From CAWEYG01 sp050747885 (GTDB lineage Bacteria > Acidobacteriota > Thermoanaerobaculia > UBA5066 > DATFVB01): 30,568 nucleotides of DNA. Under the pieces are notes generated by a model. The model was not told the DNA's origin. It searched no databases and was given only the letters and a program-made list of their open reading frames with translations. The translations under genes and the position numbers were made by a program. Positions 21,687 through 29,526 of this stretch are shown piece after piece (within the stretch, counting starts at the first letter, position 1; each line of letters begins with the position of its first letter). The stretch is taken from NCBI GenBank assembly GCA_050747885.1, contig JBOGJO010000023.1, positions 1 through 30,568 of the forward strand, in the 5' to 3' direction.

Positions 21687-23837
21687 CTACTGAGGGTAGA
21701 GCTCCTTGTACGACTCGGAATAGAGCATCACGTGGCGGACGTAGTCCCGCGTCTCCGCGGCCGGAAACGACTCGAGCCTTTCGTCGGGGGGGCTTCCGGG
21801 ATTCGCGCGAACGATCCCTCCGATCCTGCCCGGCCCGGCGTTGTACGCCGCCACCGCGAGGAGCACGTTGCCGTGAAAAAGGTCCACGAGGGAGCGAAGG
21901 TAGGACGCGCCCAGGCGCACGTTGACGGCGGGATCGTAGAGAAACGCGCTCCGGAATCGCCGTTTCAGCACTTTTCGGGAGAGGCGCCGAGCCGTGCTGG
22001 GCATCAGCTGCGCAAGACCCGCCGCGCCGGCCCTCGACCGGGCTTTCGGATTGAACGCGCTTTCCTGACGAACGACGGCCAGCAACAGGTTGCGGTCGAC
22101 GCCGAATTCGCGCGCCGCGGAATCGATCAGACCGCCGCGGTCGATCGGATAGTACAGGCGCCGCCACTGCTCCGGAACGTCTCCCTCGCGCGCCGTTCCC
22201 ATCTCGGGAAAAGCGGATTTCACCTGGGCGGTCGCCGTCGCAAAGTCTCCCAGCGCAAACGACGCGACCGCGCGCCGCAGGGTCGCTCCCCGCGAGCCCT
22301 CGAGATGATCGACCTCCCACAGAGCGTCCGAAAAGAGCCGCTGGCGGAGAAGCTCATCGACCCGAACGAAGAGGGCGGACCTCTCGGGCTCGTCCACGGG
22401 CGCGCGGTTCGCGCAGGGAGATTTCCACTCGCTCGCAAACTGCGCGTACAGGTCGGGAGGGTCAGCGCAAGGGAGGTAGCGCCCGGAGGCCCGGGCCTCC
22501 GGAGCCCTGCCGAGGCGCTGGAAACACCGGGCTTTCCAATACTGGAGCCGGCGGGAAACGGAGATCTCCCGATAGATCGAAGCCAGCCGCTCGATCTCCA
22601 GGAGGGCGCCGCCCCAGTCGCCCGCTTCGACTTTTTCCCAGGTGGGCGCCCACAGCGCGTCAAATCCCCAGGTCGCCGCCGGATTCGACGCCGTCAGACG
22701 CGCCGCGCTCTCCATTGCCGCATCGCGATCCCCCGCGGCAACCCAGAGCGCGATTTCAGAACGAAGAGCCCGCTCGCGGACGTCTTCGGGAGATTCCCCG
22801 CCCGAGGCGGCGTGGAACTCCAGCGCGAGGCGGCGCGCTTCCGCCGGAGCGAGATCGCGGACGGCGCGGTTCCGGCGGCGCCCGCGGCCGGCGAGAGTCC
22901 GGCGAAGAGAGTTCTGGGCCAGCACGAGCGCGGCGCCCTTCTCTTCGGCGGGGGGGCCCGGCGCGACGCGGCCCGCCTCGCGATCGGAGGAATCCAGCTT
23001 TCCGAGGCGGGACATCACGCGCGCGCGAAGGAGGTGGAACCGCCGTTGTTCGACGGGCGAGAGACCCCCGATCGCCACGCCCTCGGAGAGCGCGAGCGCC
23101 CCGCTGGATTCTCCCGCCTCCGCAACCTTCTGCGCGATCTCGAGGCGGCGGGAGTCCGGCAAGCGCGCCAGCTCGCGGCGGGCTTCGCGCTGAAGGAGCC
23201 TCGGAGAGTTGCGGTCGAAAAGGGCCGAAGGACGAAGTCGCAGGAGGTCCGATGCCGTCCGGGCCAGCGCACCGTCGTCCCCGAGCTCTCGGGCCAGACG
23301 GGCGCGGGCCGCCAGGAGCTCGTCGATTCGACCCGGTTCCCGCGCCGCCGACGCCCTTCCGAGCAGGTCCAGGGCCTCGAGCTTTCCGGCGCGGGATCGG
23401 GAAGACGCGGCGACCGCCAGCGCGGCGTCGGCCTGACGCGCCGAAATTCCGCGGGCGCAGCGAACGAACGCCGCGCGCGCCTCGGCCGCCATTCCTGCCC
23501 GCAAATCCGCGCTTCCGAGGAAATAGTCCCGATACTCCTCGAGGCCGATCGCCCGGACGTCGAGACGGGTCAGCAGATCGACGGCGCGTTTCGGCATCCC
23601 GGAATCGAGCGGCTTCCGAGCCAGGAGAAAATCGATCCGCTCGTCCCACGCCGGAAGGGGGTATTTCGAGCGAATCTCGGCAAAGGCCGATGCGGCCGCC
23701 TCTCCATCGCCCCGGTCGAGGGCTTCGGCGCCCCGGGCGAAAAGGTCTTCCGCATCCGGCGAAGGCGGCGAAGAGAAGTCGCCCGCCGCCGTCCGCGCAA
23801 CGAAAAGAAGCGCGAGCGCCAGGCTTCTTCGAATCAA
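21687..23837 (-). CDS. Soluble lytic murein transglycosylase (Slt-like)
   Basis: 716 residues from a TTG start four bases after the stop of the GAF gene; it is chosen because the signal peptide (RRSLALALLFVARTAAG) begins there. No ribosome-binding site is visible, so coupling to the upstream gene is likely. Residues about 25-560 are helical, TPR-like repeats (GAEALDRGDGEAAASAFAEI and others). The C-terminal SLT domain (about 570-716) has the catalytic Glu592 in VVRQESAFNP, followed by GAAGLAQLMPSTAR, VAAYNAGPGR and ETRDYVRHVMLYSESY. The enzyme cleaves peptidoglycan glycan strands in the periplasm, forming 1,6-anhydro ends, as in E. coli Slt70. Whether it serves cell-wall turnover or insertion of an envelope machine cannot be told. 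Confidence 0.92.
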   Translation of the reverse strand: MIRRSLALALLFVARTAAGDFSSPPSPDAEDLFARGAEALDRGDGEAAASAFAEIRSKYPLPAWDERIDFLLARKPLDSGMPKRAVDLLTRLDVRAIGLEEYRDYFLGSADLRAGMAAEARAAFVRCARGISARQADAALAVAASSRSRAGKLEALDLLGRASAAREPGRIDELLAARARLARELGDDGALARTASDLLRLRPSALFDRNSPRLLQREARRELARLPDSRRLEIAQKVAEAGESSGALALSEGVAIGGLSPVEQRRFHLLRARVMSRLGKLDSSDREAGRVAPGPPAEEKGAALVLAQNSLRRTLAGRGRRRNRAVRDLAPAEARRLALEFHAASGGESPEDVRERALRSEIALWVAAGDRDAAMESAARLTASNPAATWGFDALWAPTWEKVEAGDWGGALLEIERLASIYREISVSRRLQYWKARCFQRLGRAPEARASGRYLPCADPPDLYAQFASEWKSPCANRAPVDEPERSALFVRVDELLRQRLFSDALWEVDHLEGSRGATLRRAVASFALGDFATATAQVKSAFPEMGTAREGDVPEQWRRLYYPIDRGGLIDSAAREFGVDRNLLLAVVRQESAFNPKARSRAGAAGLAQLMPSTARRLSRKVLKRRFRSAFLYDPAVNVRLGASYLRSLVDLFHGNVLLAVAAYNAGPGRIGGIVRANPGSPPDERLESFPAAETRDYVRHVMLYSESYKELYPQ

Positions 23838-23841
23838 AAAA

Positions 23842-25005
23842 TCAGGAGCCGAACGCCTGGGGGCTGCCGTCGGCCAGCGAGCGGATCAACTCGTCGAAGA
23901 AATAGTTCGTCGATCGCCTCACCGCCTCGGGGACTCGTTCCTCGTAGGCCTGGCGGGCCCGGTCGATGTCATCCTTGAGCCGCGAATAGATGTCGTTGTG
24001 CTTCTTGCCCTCTTCGATCGCGGCTTCGTTGTAGAGGCGGATGTCCGAAACGAGGAGCCTCGCGATCTTCTTCGCGCTTTCGTGCGGGTCTTCTTCGTCC
24101 GGCAGCCCCCGGAGAATTCCCGCGCCGCCGGGAGCGATTCCCGAAGGGGGCCTGTAGGCCCGGCCGGTGCTCTCAAGGTCCATGGCCCGGGGAGCCCCCC
24201 TGGGGGCAGCCGCGGGACCCGTCGCAGGAGGCGGCGGCACGGCGGCCGGAGGTTCCGCCGGGAGCTCGAGCTCCCGCGCCGGCGTTTCCCCCTGCCATCG
24301 GCGAATCGGCAACAGCGAAGGCGCGGGCTGCACTTTTCGGCTTCCGAGGCGATCCACCGCGATCCCGATCAGGTAGGAGAAAAGCGCCAGCGCATCCGGA
24401 TCGAAGGAGAATTCGTTTCCCAGCCGATCGGCGTACAGAAGAGCCGAAATTTTTTCGCGGACCACGATCGGGACCAGGAGCGATTCGAGCGGCTCACCGA
24501 CCGAGAGCAGGGCCGCCACGGGCGAGCCCGACGAAAGGGCGACGGGCTCTCCTGCCATCGCCGCTTCGAGCGCGGGATGAGCGGAGGGCGAAACCGAGAT
24601 CGTGCGAAGGGAGGCCTCATCGGCGGCGGTAAACCCCTCCGATTTCCAGACCGCCAGGGCCTCTCCCCGGGCCACCAGAAGCACGGCCCGCTGCGAACGG
24701 CGCGTGCACGCGCCCAGGAATGCTTTCAGCGCGTCGACCTGGGTCGTTGCGGCGTCGATCGATCGGGCGAACTCACGCAAATCCGAAAGGTCCCCGGCCT
24801 CCGAAACCGACGGGCCGGGAGCGGGAATGAGCTCGGCGGGGACCAGCTCGGGCAGGGGAAAATCTAGGCGCATCAGGAATTCTTCCCATTTGCGGTGGCT
24901 TTCGATCCTCATCCGCTCGAATTCCTCGCGAAGCTGATCGAAGTGCTCTTCCAGCCGGCGCTTGACTTCCTTCTCGATCTGCGTTCGGGCGTCTTGGGCG
25001 GACAT
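23842..25005 (-). CDS. GAF-domain protein with coiled-coil ends
   Basis: 387 residues from the ATG at 25005. An ATG at 25047 would give 14 more residues, but a near-perfect sigma-70 promoter lies inside that extension, ending six bases before 25005. Residues about 1-45 are a charged helix (EKEVKRRLEEHFDQLREEFE). Residues about 75-225 form a GAF-type sensor domain (RAVLLVARGEALAVWKSEGF, LLVPIVVREKISALLYADR). A Pro/Ala-rich linker (about 235-300) is followed by a helical end (ARLLVSDIRLYNEAAIEEGK...YFFDELIRSLADG) that I recall from Acidobacteriota proteins. No output domain is present. It lies just upstream of, and presumably in an operon with, the transglycosylase. Ligand and partner are unknown. 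Confidence 0.8.
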   Translation of the reverse strand: MSAQDARTQIEKEVKRRLEEHFDQLREEFERMRIESHRKWEEFLMRLDFPLPELVPAELIPAPGPSVSEAGDLSDLREFARSIDAATTQVDALKAFLGACTRRSQRAVLLVARGEALAVWKSEGFTAADEASLRTISVSPSAHPALEAAMAGEPVALSSGSPVAALLSVGEPLESLLVPIVVREKISALLYADRLGNEFSFDPDALALFSYLIGIAVDRLGSRKVQPAPSLLPIRRWQGETPARELELPAEPPAAVPPPPATGPAAAPRGAPRAMDLESTGRAYRPPSGIAPGGAGILRGLPDEEDPHESAKKIARLLVSDIRLYNEAAIEEGKKHNDIYSRLKDDIDRARQAYEERVPEAVRRSTNYFFDELIRSLADGSPQAFGS

Positions 25006-25011
25006 GCCGAG

Positions 25012-25040
25012 ATTATCCGGGTCCGTTTCTTCTTTGTCAA
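25012..25040 (-). promoter_or_regulatory. Sigma-70 promoter of the GAF/transglycosylase operon
   Basis: TTGACA (25035-25040, minus strand), 17-base spacer, GATAAT (25012-25017), then six bases to the ATG at 25005. This is the best promoter match in the window and predicts a transcript starting at or within a base or two of the start codon. Confidence 0.75.
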
Positions 25041-25076
25041 GAAACATAATGACGACAATAACTTACATTAATGAAT

Positions 25077-25105
25077 TTGACGGAGCCGAAGACGTGCCTT
25101 ATCAT
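25077..25105 (+). promoter_or_regulatory. Sigma-70 promoter of rpsU
   Basis: TTGACG (25077-25082), 17-base spacer, TATCAT (25100-25105), giving a leader of about 40 bases to the rpsU ATG. The 36 bases between this -35 and the divergent GAF -35 are AT-rich, unlike the rest of the window, and could act as shared upstream elements. Confidence 0.7.
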
Positions 25106-25153
25106 TGAGGGTCCCTCGTGGCGGGGGAATCTGAGACGAAGGGGGTGATCCGC

Positions 25154-25360
25154 ATGCCTGTAATCCACATCAAGGAAGACGAGTCTTTCGAGAACGCCCT
25201 GCGCCGCTTCAAACGCAAGTGTGAGAAATCGGGCATCCTCTCCGAGCTCAAGAAACGTCAACACTACGAGAAGCCTTCCGCGAAACGGAAGCGCAAGGCC
25301 ATCGCCGCCCGCAAGAAGATGCTCCGAAAGCTCTCGGAGGAACGCCGCGCCGGCGTCTGA
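25154..25360 (+). CDS. rpsU: 30S ribosomal protein bS21
   Basis: 68 residues, usual length, beginning MPVIHIKEDESFENALRRFK and continuing with a very basic C-terminal tail. Start at 25154 is fixed by AAGGGGGTGATCC upstream, a near-complete match to the anti-Shine-Dalgarno sequence; the frame is open 12 codons further but has no support. bS21 helps the 30S subunit start translation. It heads the macromolecular synthesis cluster with mutS2, dnaG and rpoD and has its own promoter. Confidence 0.97.
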   Translation: MPVIHIKEDESFENALRRFKRKCEKSGILSELKKRQHYEKPSAKRKRKAIAARKKMLRKLSEERRAGV

Positions 25361-25382
25361 TCCCCTCGATTTTTCGGCCGTC

Positions 25383-27722
25383 GTGAATCTGGCCGCGTCC
25401 TTCGCTCAAACCCCGACGGGTGGTGAGAAGGTACGCGGCCTTTTTCCTTTCACCGAACCCGAGTCCGTCGACCTCGCGCTCGGGGAAACGGCAGAGGCCG
25501 CGGTTCTGCTCGCCCGATCCGGCCGGCTGCCCCTGCGCGGCGTCGAGGATCCGGGGCCGCCGCTCGAGAGGCTCGCTTCGGCGGGAGGCCTGGGATTCCA
25601 CGAGGAGCTTCGGCCTCTCATCGCGATCGCCCGCGCCGCCGAAAAGTGCCTCGGGCTTCTCCCCGGCGCTCAGGACCTCCCGCTTCTCCGGCGCCACCTC
25701 GCTTCCATTCCCGATCTCGCCGCGATCTCGCGCCGGGCCGCCCGCCTCTTCGAGGCCGACGGCTCGCTTTCCGACGGCGCTTCGCCCAGGCTCGGAGAGC
25801 TCCGCCGCCGACTTCAGCGGCAGCGACAGAAGCTCTATGACGTCGCCCGAAGCTGGCTCGAAAGGAACGGATCGGCGGGAGACACGGTTGTTCTGCGCGA
25901 CGGCCGCTACTGCGTTCCCGTCGCGGCGGGTTCCGCGCCGAGGGTCGAGGGAATTGTCCACGACCGCTCGGGCTCCGGACAAACGATCTTCCTCGAGCCT
26001 TCCGAGATGACGGGAGAAAACAACGAGCTCTCGCTGCTGGCTTCCGACCTGCGCCGGGAGGAGGAGAAAATCCGGCGCGATTTCGGCAACGAGGTCCTCG
26101 CCCGGCGAGCCGACCTCGAAGACGCCGCGGAAATCCTCGCGCACCTCGACTCCGTCGAGGCGAAGGCGGTCTTCGGGAGAGAAACCGATGCAATCCGCCC
26201 CGAGTTCTCCACCGACGGGCGCTGGAAGCTCTCGGGCGCCCGCCATCCCCTTCTCGACGCGCGGCTCGCGGCGGCGAGGGAATCGGTCCTGGGCGAAACG
26301 CGCCGAGATCGCGACGTCGTCGCCCTCGACGTCGACCTGGCGGGCGACCAGCGATGGCTTCTGCTCTCCGGGCCCAACGCCGGGGGCAAGACGGTCGTCC
26401 TGAAGACACTCGGTCTTTTCTCCATGATGGCGCAGTCGGGGCTTCCGGTGCCCGCGCGGGGCGCCGTGCTCCCCCTGTTCCAGGCCTTCTCCTGTCTCGT
26501 CGGAGACGAGCAGGCGATTCTTTCCGACCTTTCGACGTTTTCCTCCGCGATGCGCCGCCTGGCGGAAATCGTGCGCTCCGCGGGGCCCGGAACGCTCGCT
26601 CTTCTCGACGAGCTCGGGGGCGGAACGGATCCGGAGGAAGGGGCGGCGATCGCCATCGCCGCCCTGGAAACCCTCCTCGGCCGCGGAGCCCGCGCCGTCG
26701 CGACCACCCACCTCGCGGCCGTGAAGGAATTCGCCGCATCGCGGGGAGACGCCCAGGTTTCGGCCCTCGAGTTCGACGAAGAAACCGGCCGCTCGACCTT
26801 TCGGCTTCGTCCGGGGTTCCTCGGGCGAAGTCGGGCGCTCGCGACCGCCCGGGAGCAGGGGCTTCCCGAAGAGACGATCGAACGGGCCACTCAAATTCTC
26901 GGCGCGGCCTGGATTCGGAGGGAAAGGCTGGAGACGGAAGCGGAGGAGGCGCTGGCCCGCGTGCGGGAGCGCGAGCTCGATCTTTCGAAGACCCTCGAAG
27001 AGAACCGTTCCCTGGCGCGGCGGCTCGCGGAGCAGTCCGCCGAGCTCGCCACGAAGAGAAAAGAGATCCTCTCCAAGGGAAAGGACGTTCTTGATCAGGC
27101 CCGGCGCGAGTTCCGAAGCGCGGCCGCCGACGCGCTGGCGAAGATTCAGCAGGAGAAGATGACGGCCGCAACCGCCGCGGCCGTTCTCGCCGAGGTCGAA
27201 GAACGGCGCCGGCGGGAGCCCCTCCTTCGGGAAGCGGAGCGCGAGGCCGAAGAAGAGGCGCGAACGCTTGCGGCCGGAGACGCGGTGCGGCTGCGCGGCG
27301 GAAGCGCCCCCGCCGAAATCGAGGAGATCGACCGAGGGCGCGCGAGGATTCTCGCCCGGGGGAAGAGACTCTGGGTTCCTCTCTCCGACCTCGTCGCCGC
27401 CGGGAACGTGTCCGGAGACCGGAGCGGCCGGGGCGCCCGGAGCGACTCCTCGCGCACGGACTCTCCGGCGGCCGAGCCGCCGCCGAGTGAAATTCTCGTG
27501 ATCGGCAAGACGGTCGAAGAGGCGATCGAGGAAGTCGATCGCGCCATCGATCGGGGCCTCTCCGCGGGCGCCGACTCCCTTCGAATCGTTCACGGCCACG
27601 GAACGGGGCGGCTGAGAAACGGCCTGCGCGCGTATTTCCGCGCCCATGCCGCGATCTCCTCGTTTCGAAAGGCGGAGCCGGCGCAGGGCGGCGACGGCGC
27701 CACCGTGATCGTTCTGAAATGA
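25383..27722 (+). CDS. mutS2: MutS2 family ATPase/Smr protein
   Basis: About 779 residues if started at GTG 25383, 22 bases after rpsU. This start has no ribosome-binding site and cuts the conserved front (DPLDFSAVVNLA); the only other in-frame start, GTG 25221, lies deep in rpsU. Features: MutS core, Walker A GPNAGGKT (about 330-337), Walker B LALLDELGGGTDPEEG, a long coiled-coil clamp (about 500-640), and a C-terminal Smr domain with HGHGTGRLRNGLR. MutS2 binds branched DNA or collided ribosomes and suppresses recombination. The usual Smr LDLRG motif is replaced by ILVIG. It links rpsU to dnaG in the same direction. Confidence 0.88.
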   Translation: MNLAASFAQTPTGGEKVRGLFPFTEPESVDLALGETAEAAVLLARSGRLPLRGVEDPGPPLERLASAGGLGFHEELRPLIAIARAAEKCLGLLPGAQDLPLLRRHLASIPDLAAISRRAARLFEADGSLSDGASPRLGELRRRLQRQRQKLYDVARSWLERNGSAGDTVVLRDGRYCVPVAAGSAPRVEGIVHDRSGSGQTIFLEPSEMTGENNELSLLASDLRREEEKIRRDFGNEVLARRADLEDAAEILAHLDSVEAKAVFGRETDAIRPEFSTDGRWKLSGARHPLLDARLAAARESVLGETRRDRDVVALDVDLAGDQRWLLLSGPNAGGKTVVLKTLGLFSMMAQSGLPVPARGAVLPLFQAFSCLVGDEQAILSDLSTFSSAMRRLAEIVRSAGPGTLALLDELGGGTDPEEGAAIAIAALETLLGRGARAVATTHLAAVKEFAASRGDAQVSALEFDEETGRSTFRLRPGFLGRSRALATAREQGLPEETIERATQILGAAWIRRERLETEAEEALARVRERELDLSKTLEENRSLARRLAEQSAELATKRKEILSKGKDVLDQARREFRSAAADALAKIQQEKMTAATAAAVLAEVEERRRREPLLREAEREAEEEARTLAAGDAVRLRGGSAPAEIEEIDRGRARILARGKRLWVPLSDLVAAGNVSGDRSGRGARSDSSRTDSPAAEPPPSEILVIGKTVEEAIEEVDRAIDRGLSAGADSLRIVHGHGTGRLRNGLRAYFRAHAAISSFRKAEPAQGGDGATVIVLK

Positions 27723-27738
27723 GAAAGATTCCCTCCCG

Positions 27739-29526
27739 ATGACCGACTTTCTCGACTTCAACGACCGGGTCCTTTCCGACATCCGCTCCGCCGCGGACAT
27801 CGTCGAAGTCATCGGAGAGCACACGACGTTGAAGAAAGCCGGGAATTCCTGGAAGGGCCTTTGCCCTTTCCACCGCGAAAAGACTCCGTCGTTCACGGTC
27901 AACCGCGACCGGGGGCTCTTCTACTGCTTCGGCTGCGGGGCTGGCGGGGATCTGTTCGGCTTCGTTCGTCAGATGGAACGCGCCACGTTCCGGGAAGCGG
28001 CGGAGATCCTGGCGCGGCGCTACGGCGTCGAAGTTCCCCGGAGGGTCCGGGGCGAAGGGGAAGACCGGCGGGAGAGACTCCTTTCGGCCGTCGCGTCGGC
28101 GCACCGGCTCTACCGCGAAAACCTCGGGCCCGGCCCGAACCGCGCGACCGAATACCTCCGGGAGCGAGGCGTTCCGGAAGAAACCGCCCGCGAGCTCGAG
28201 CTCGGCTTCGCGCCTGATTCGTGGGATTTCCTCTCCCGGCTCACCGAGCCCCCCGAAATCCTGATCGAGGCCGGAATTCTTCAGCCCGGCGCGCCGGGAA
28301 AGCGGCCGTACGACCGCTTTCGCAACCGGCTTCTCTTCCCCATTCGCGACGAACGCGGCCGGGTCGTCGGCTTTGGAGGCCGCTCCCTTTCGGGCGAGGA
28401 GCCGAAGTACCTGAATTCCCCCGACAGCCCGGTCTTCTCGAAAAATCGCCTCCTGTATGGAATTCCCGCGGCCCGCGACGGAATGCGGCGGGCGGATCGG
28501 GCGGTGCTGGTGGAAGGGTATTTCGATCATCTGGGGCTTCTCCTCTCCGGAGTTCCCGAGACAGTCGCGAGCATGGGGACCTCGCTCGGCCGCCCCCAGG
28601 CGGAGAAGCTTCGAAAATGGGTCTCCCGGGCCGTTCTCTGCTATGACGGCGATTCCGCCGGAAGGACCGCGACCCGGCGCGCCATTCCGCTGCTGCTCTC
28701 CGAAGGGCTCGAGGTTCGGGTGGCTGCGATGCCCGCCGGCTCCGACCCGTTCGACCGCTTTCGCGAGGGGGGCGCCGAAGCCGTCCGGTCGGCCGTCGAC
28801 GACGCCGCGCCGTTTCTGGACTGGCTCCTCTCGAGCGAGCTCGCGCCCGCCTCTTCGCCCAAAGAAAAGGGCGACCGCGTCAACGCGATCCTCGAGGTGC
28901 TCGAGAGCATTCCGGACCGAGTGGTCCGCTACGAATTCGTGCGCCGCCTGGCGGAAGCCGCCTCGATGCCCGTCGACCTCCTGTGGAAGGCCCCCCGGGC
29001 GGGAGCGCGCGCCCCGGCTGCGGAGGGAACGAATCCGCCGGCCGAATCGTTAAACAGGGTGCGGCCTCCCGAGGGGGAGCGGCGCCTCCTGCGCTGCCTC
29101 CTCAACGGCCGGCCGGGAAGCGAGGAAGAAGTGTCCCACGCGATCGATGAGCTGGATCCCGAGGTTTTTACCGATCCCGCCTGCCGGTCGCTGTTTCTGG
29201 CCCTCCGGAAGTCCCGGGAAGGGGGCGGAGAAACCGATTTCAGCCGGCTGGGAGACTTGCTTCGCGAGGAACGGGAATTCGTGTTACTCTCCGAGGTTTC
29301 ACTGGACGAATCTCCGGAGGGCGTTGCGGACCATATCGAGCCCATTTTGAATGCGTTGCAGCGACGGCATCTCGAGCGACAGGCCGAAACGCTTCAGCGG
29401 GCGATCGAGGCGGCGGGAAACACGGGAAATCAGGAAGAAATCGACGAACTTTTGCGTTCCAAGACTGCCCTGAGCGAGAAGATCAAAGTTCTGGCCCGAT
29501 CGGGCGCGCGGAGGAAGACTTGTTGA
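27739..29526 (+). CDS. dnaG: DNA primase DnaG
   Basis: 595 residues, normal length. The N-terminal CHC2 zinc finger is complete (CPFHREKTPSFTV and YCFGCGAGGDLFGFV). The primase core and Toprim domain follow, with EGYFDHLGLL, ASMGTSLGRPQAEKLRKW and the metal-binding DGDSAGRTATRR. The last 130 residues are a helicase-binding helical region. DnaG makes RNA primers for replication, working with DnaB. It starts 16 bases after mutS2; GAGAAAG is a modest ribosome-binding site. Its TGA shares bases with the start of rpoD. Confidence 0.97.
   Translation: MTDFLDFNDRVLSDIRSAADIVEVIGEHTTLKKAGNSWKGLCPFHREKTPSFTVNRDRGLFYCFGCGAGGDLFGFVRQMERATFREAAEILARRYGVEVPRRVRGEGEDRRERLLSAVASAHRLYRENLGPGPNRATEYLRERGVPEETARELELGFAPDSWDFLSRLTEPPEILIEAGILQPGAPGKRPYDRFRNRLLFPIRDERGRVVGFGGRSLSGEEPKYLNSPDSPVFSKNRLLYGIPAARDGMRRADRAVLVEGYFDHLGLLLSGVPETVASMGTSLGRPQAEKLRKWVSRAVLCYDGDSAGRTATRRAIPLLLSEGLEVRVAAMPAGSDPFDRFREGGAEAVRSAVDDAAPFLDWLLSSELAPASSPKEKGDRVNAILEVLESIPDRVVRYEFVRRLAEAASMPVDLLWKAPRAGARAPAAEGTNPPAESLNRVRPPEGERRLLRCLLNGRPGSEEEVSHAIDELDPEVFTDPACRSLFLALRKSREGGGETDFSRLGDLLREEREFVLLSEVSLDESPEGVADHIEPILNALQRRHLERQAETLQRAIEAAGNTGNQEEIDELLRSKTALSEKIKVLARSGARRKTC

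Noticed and set aside
25248..28530. Very long minus-strand open frames (884 and 970 codons) opposite mutS2 and dnaG
   Set aside because: Composition is Arg/Pro/Gly-rich low-information sequence as expected opposite GC-rich codons; the plus strand carries unmistakable MutS2 and DnaG motifs.
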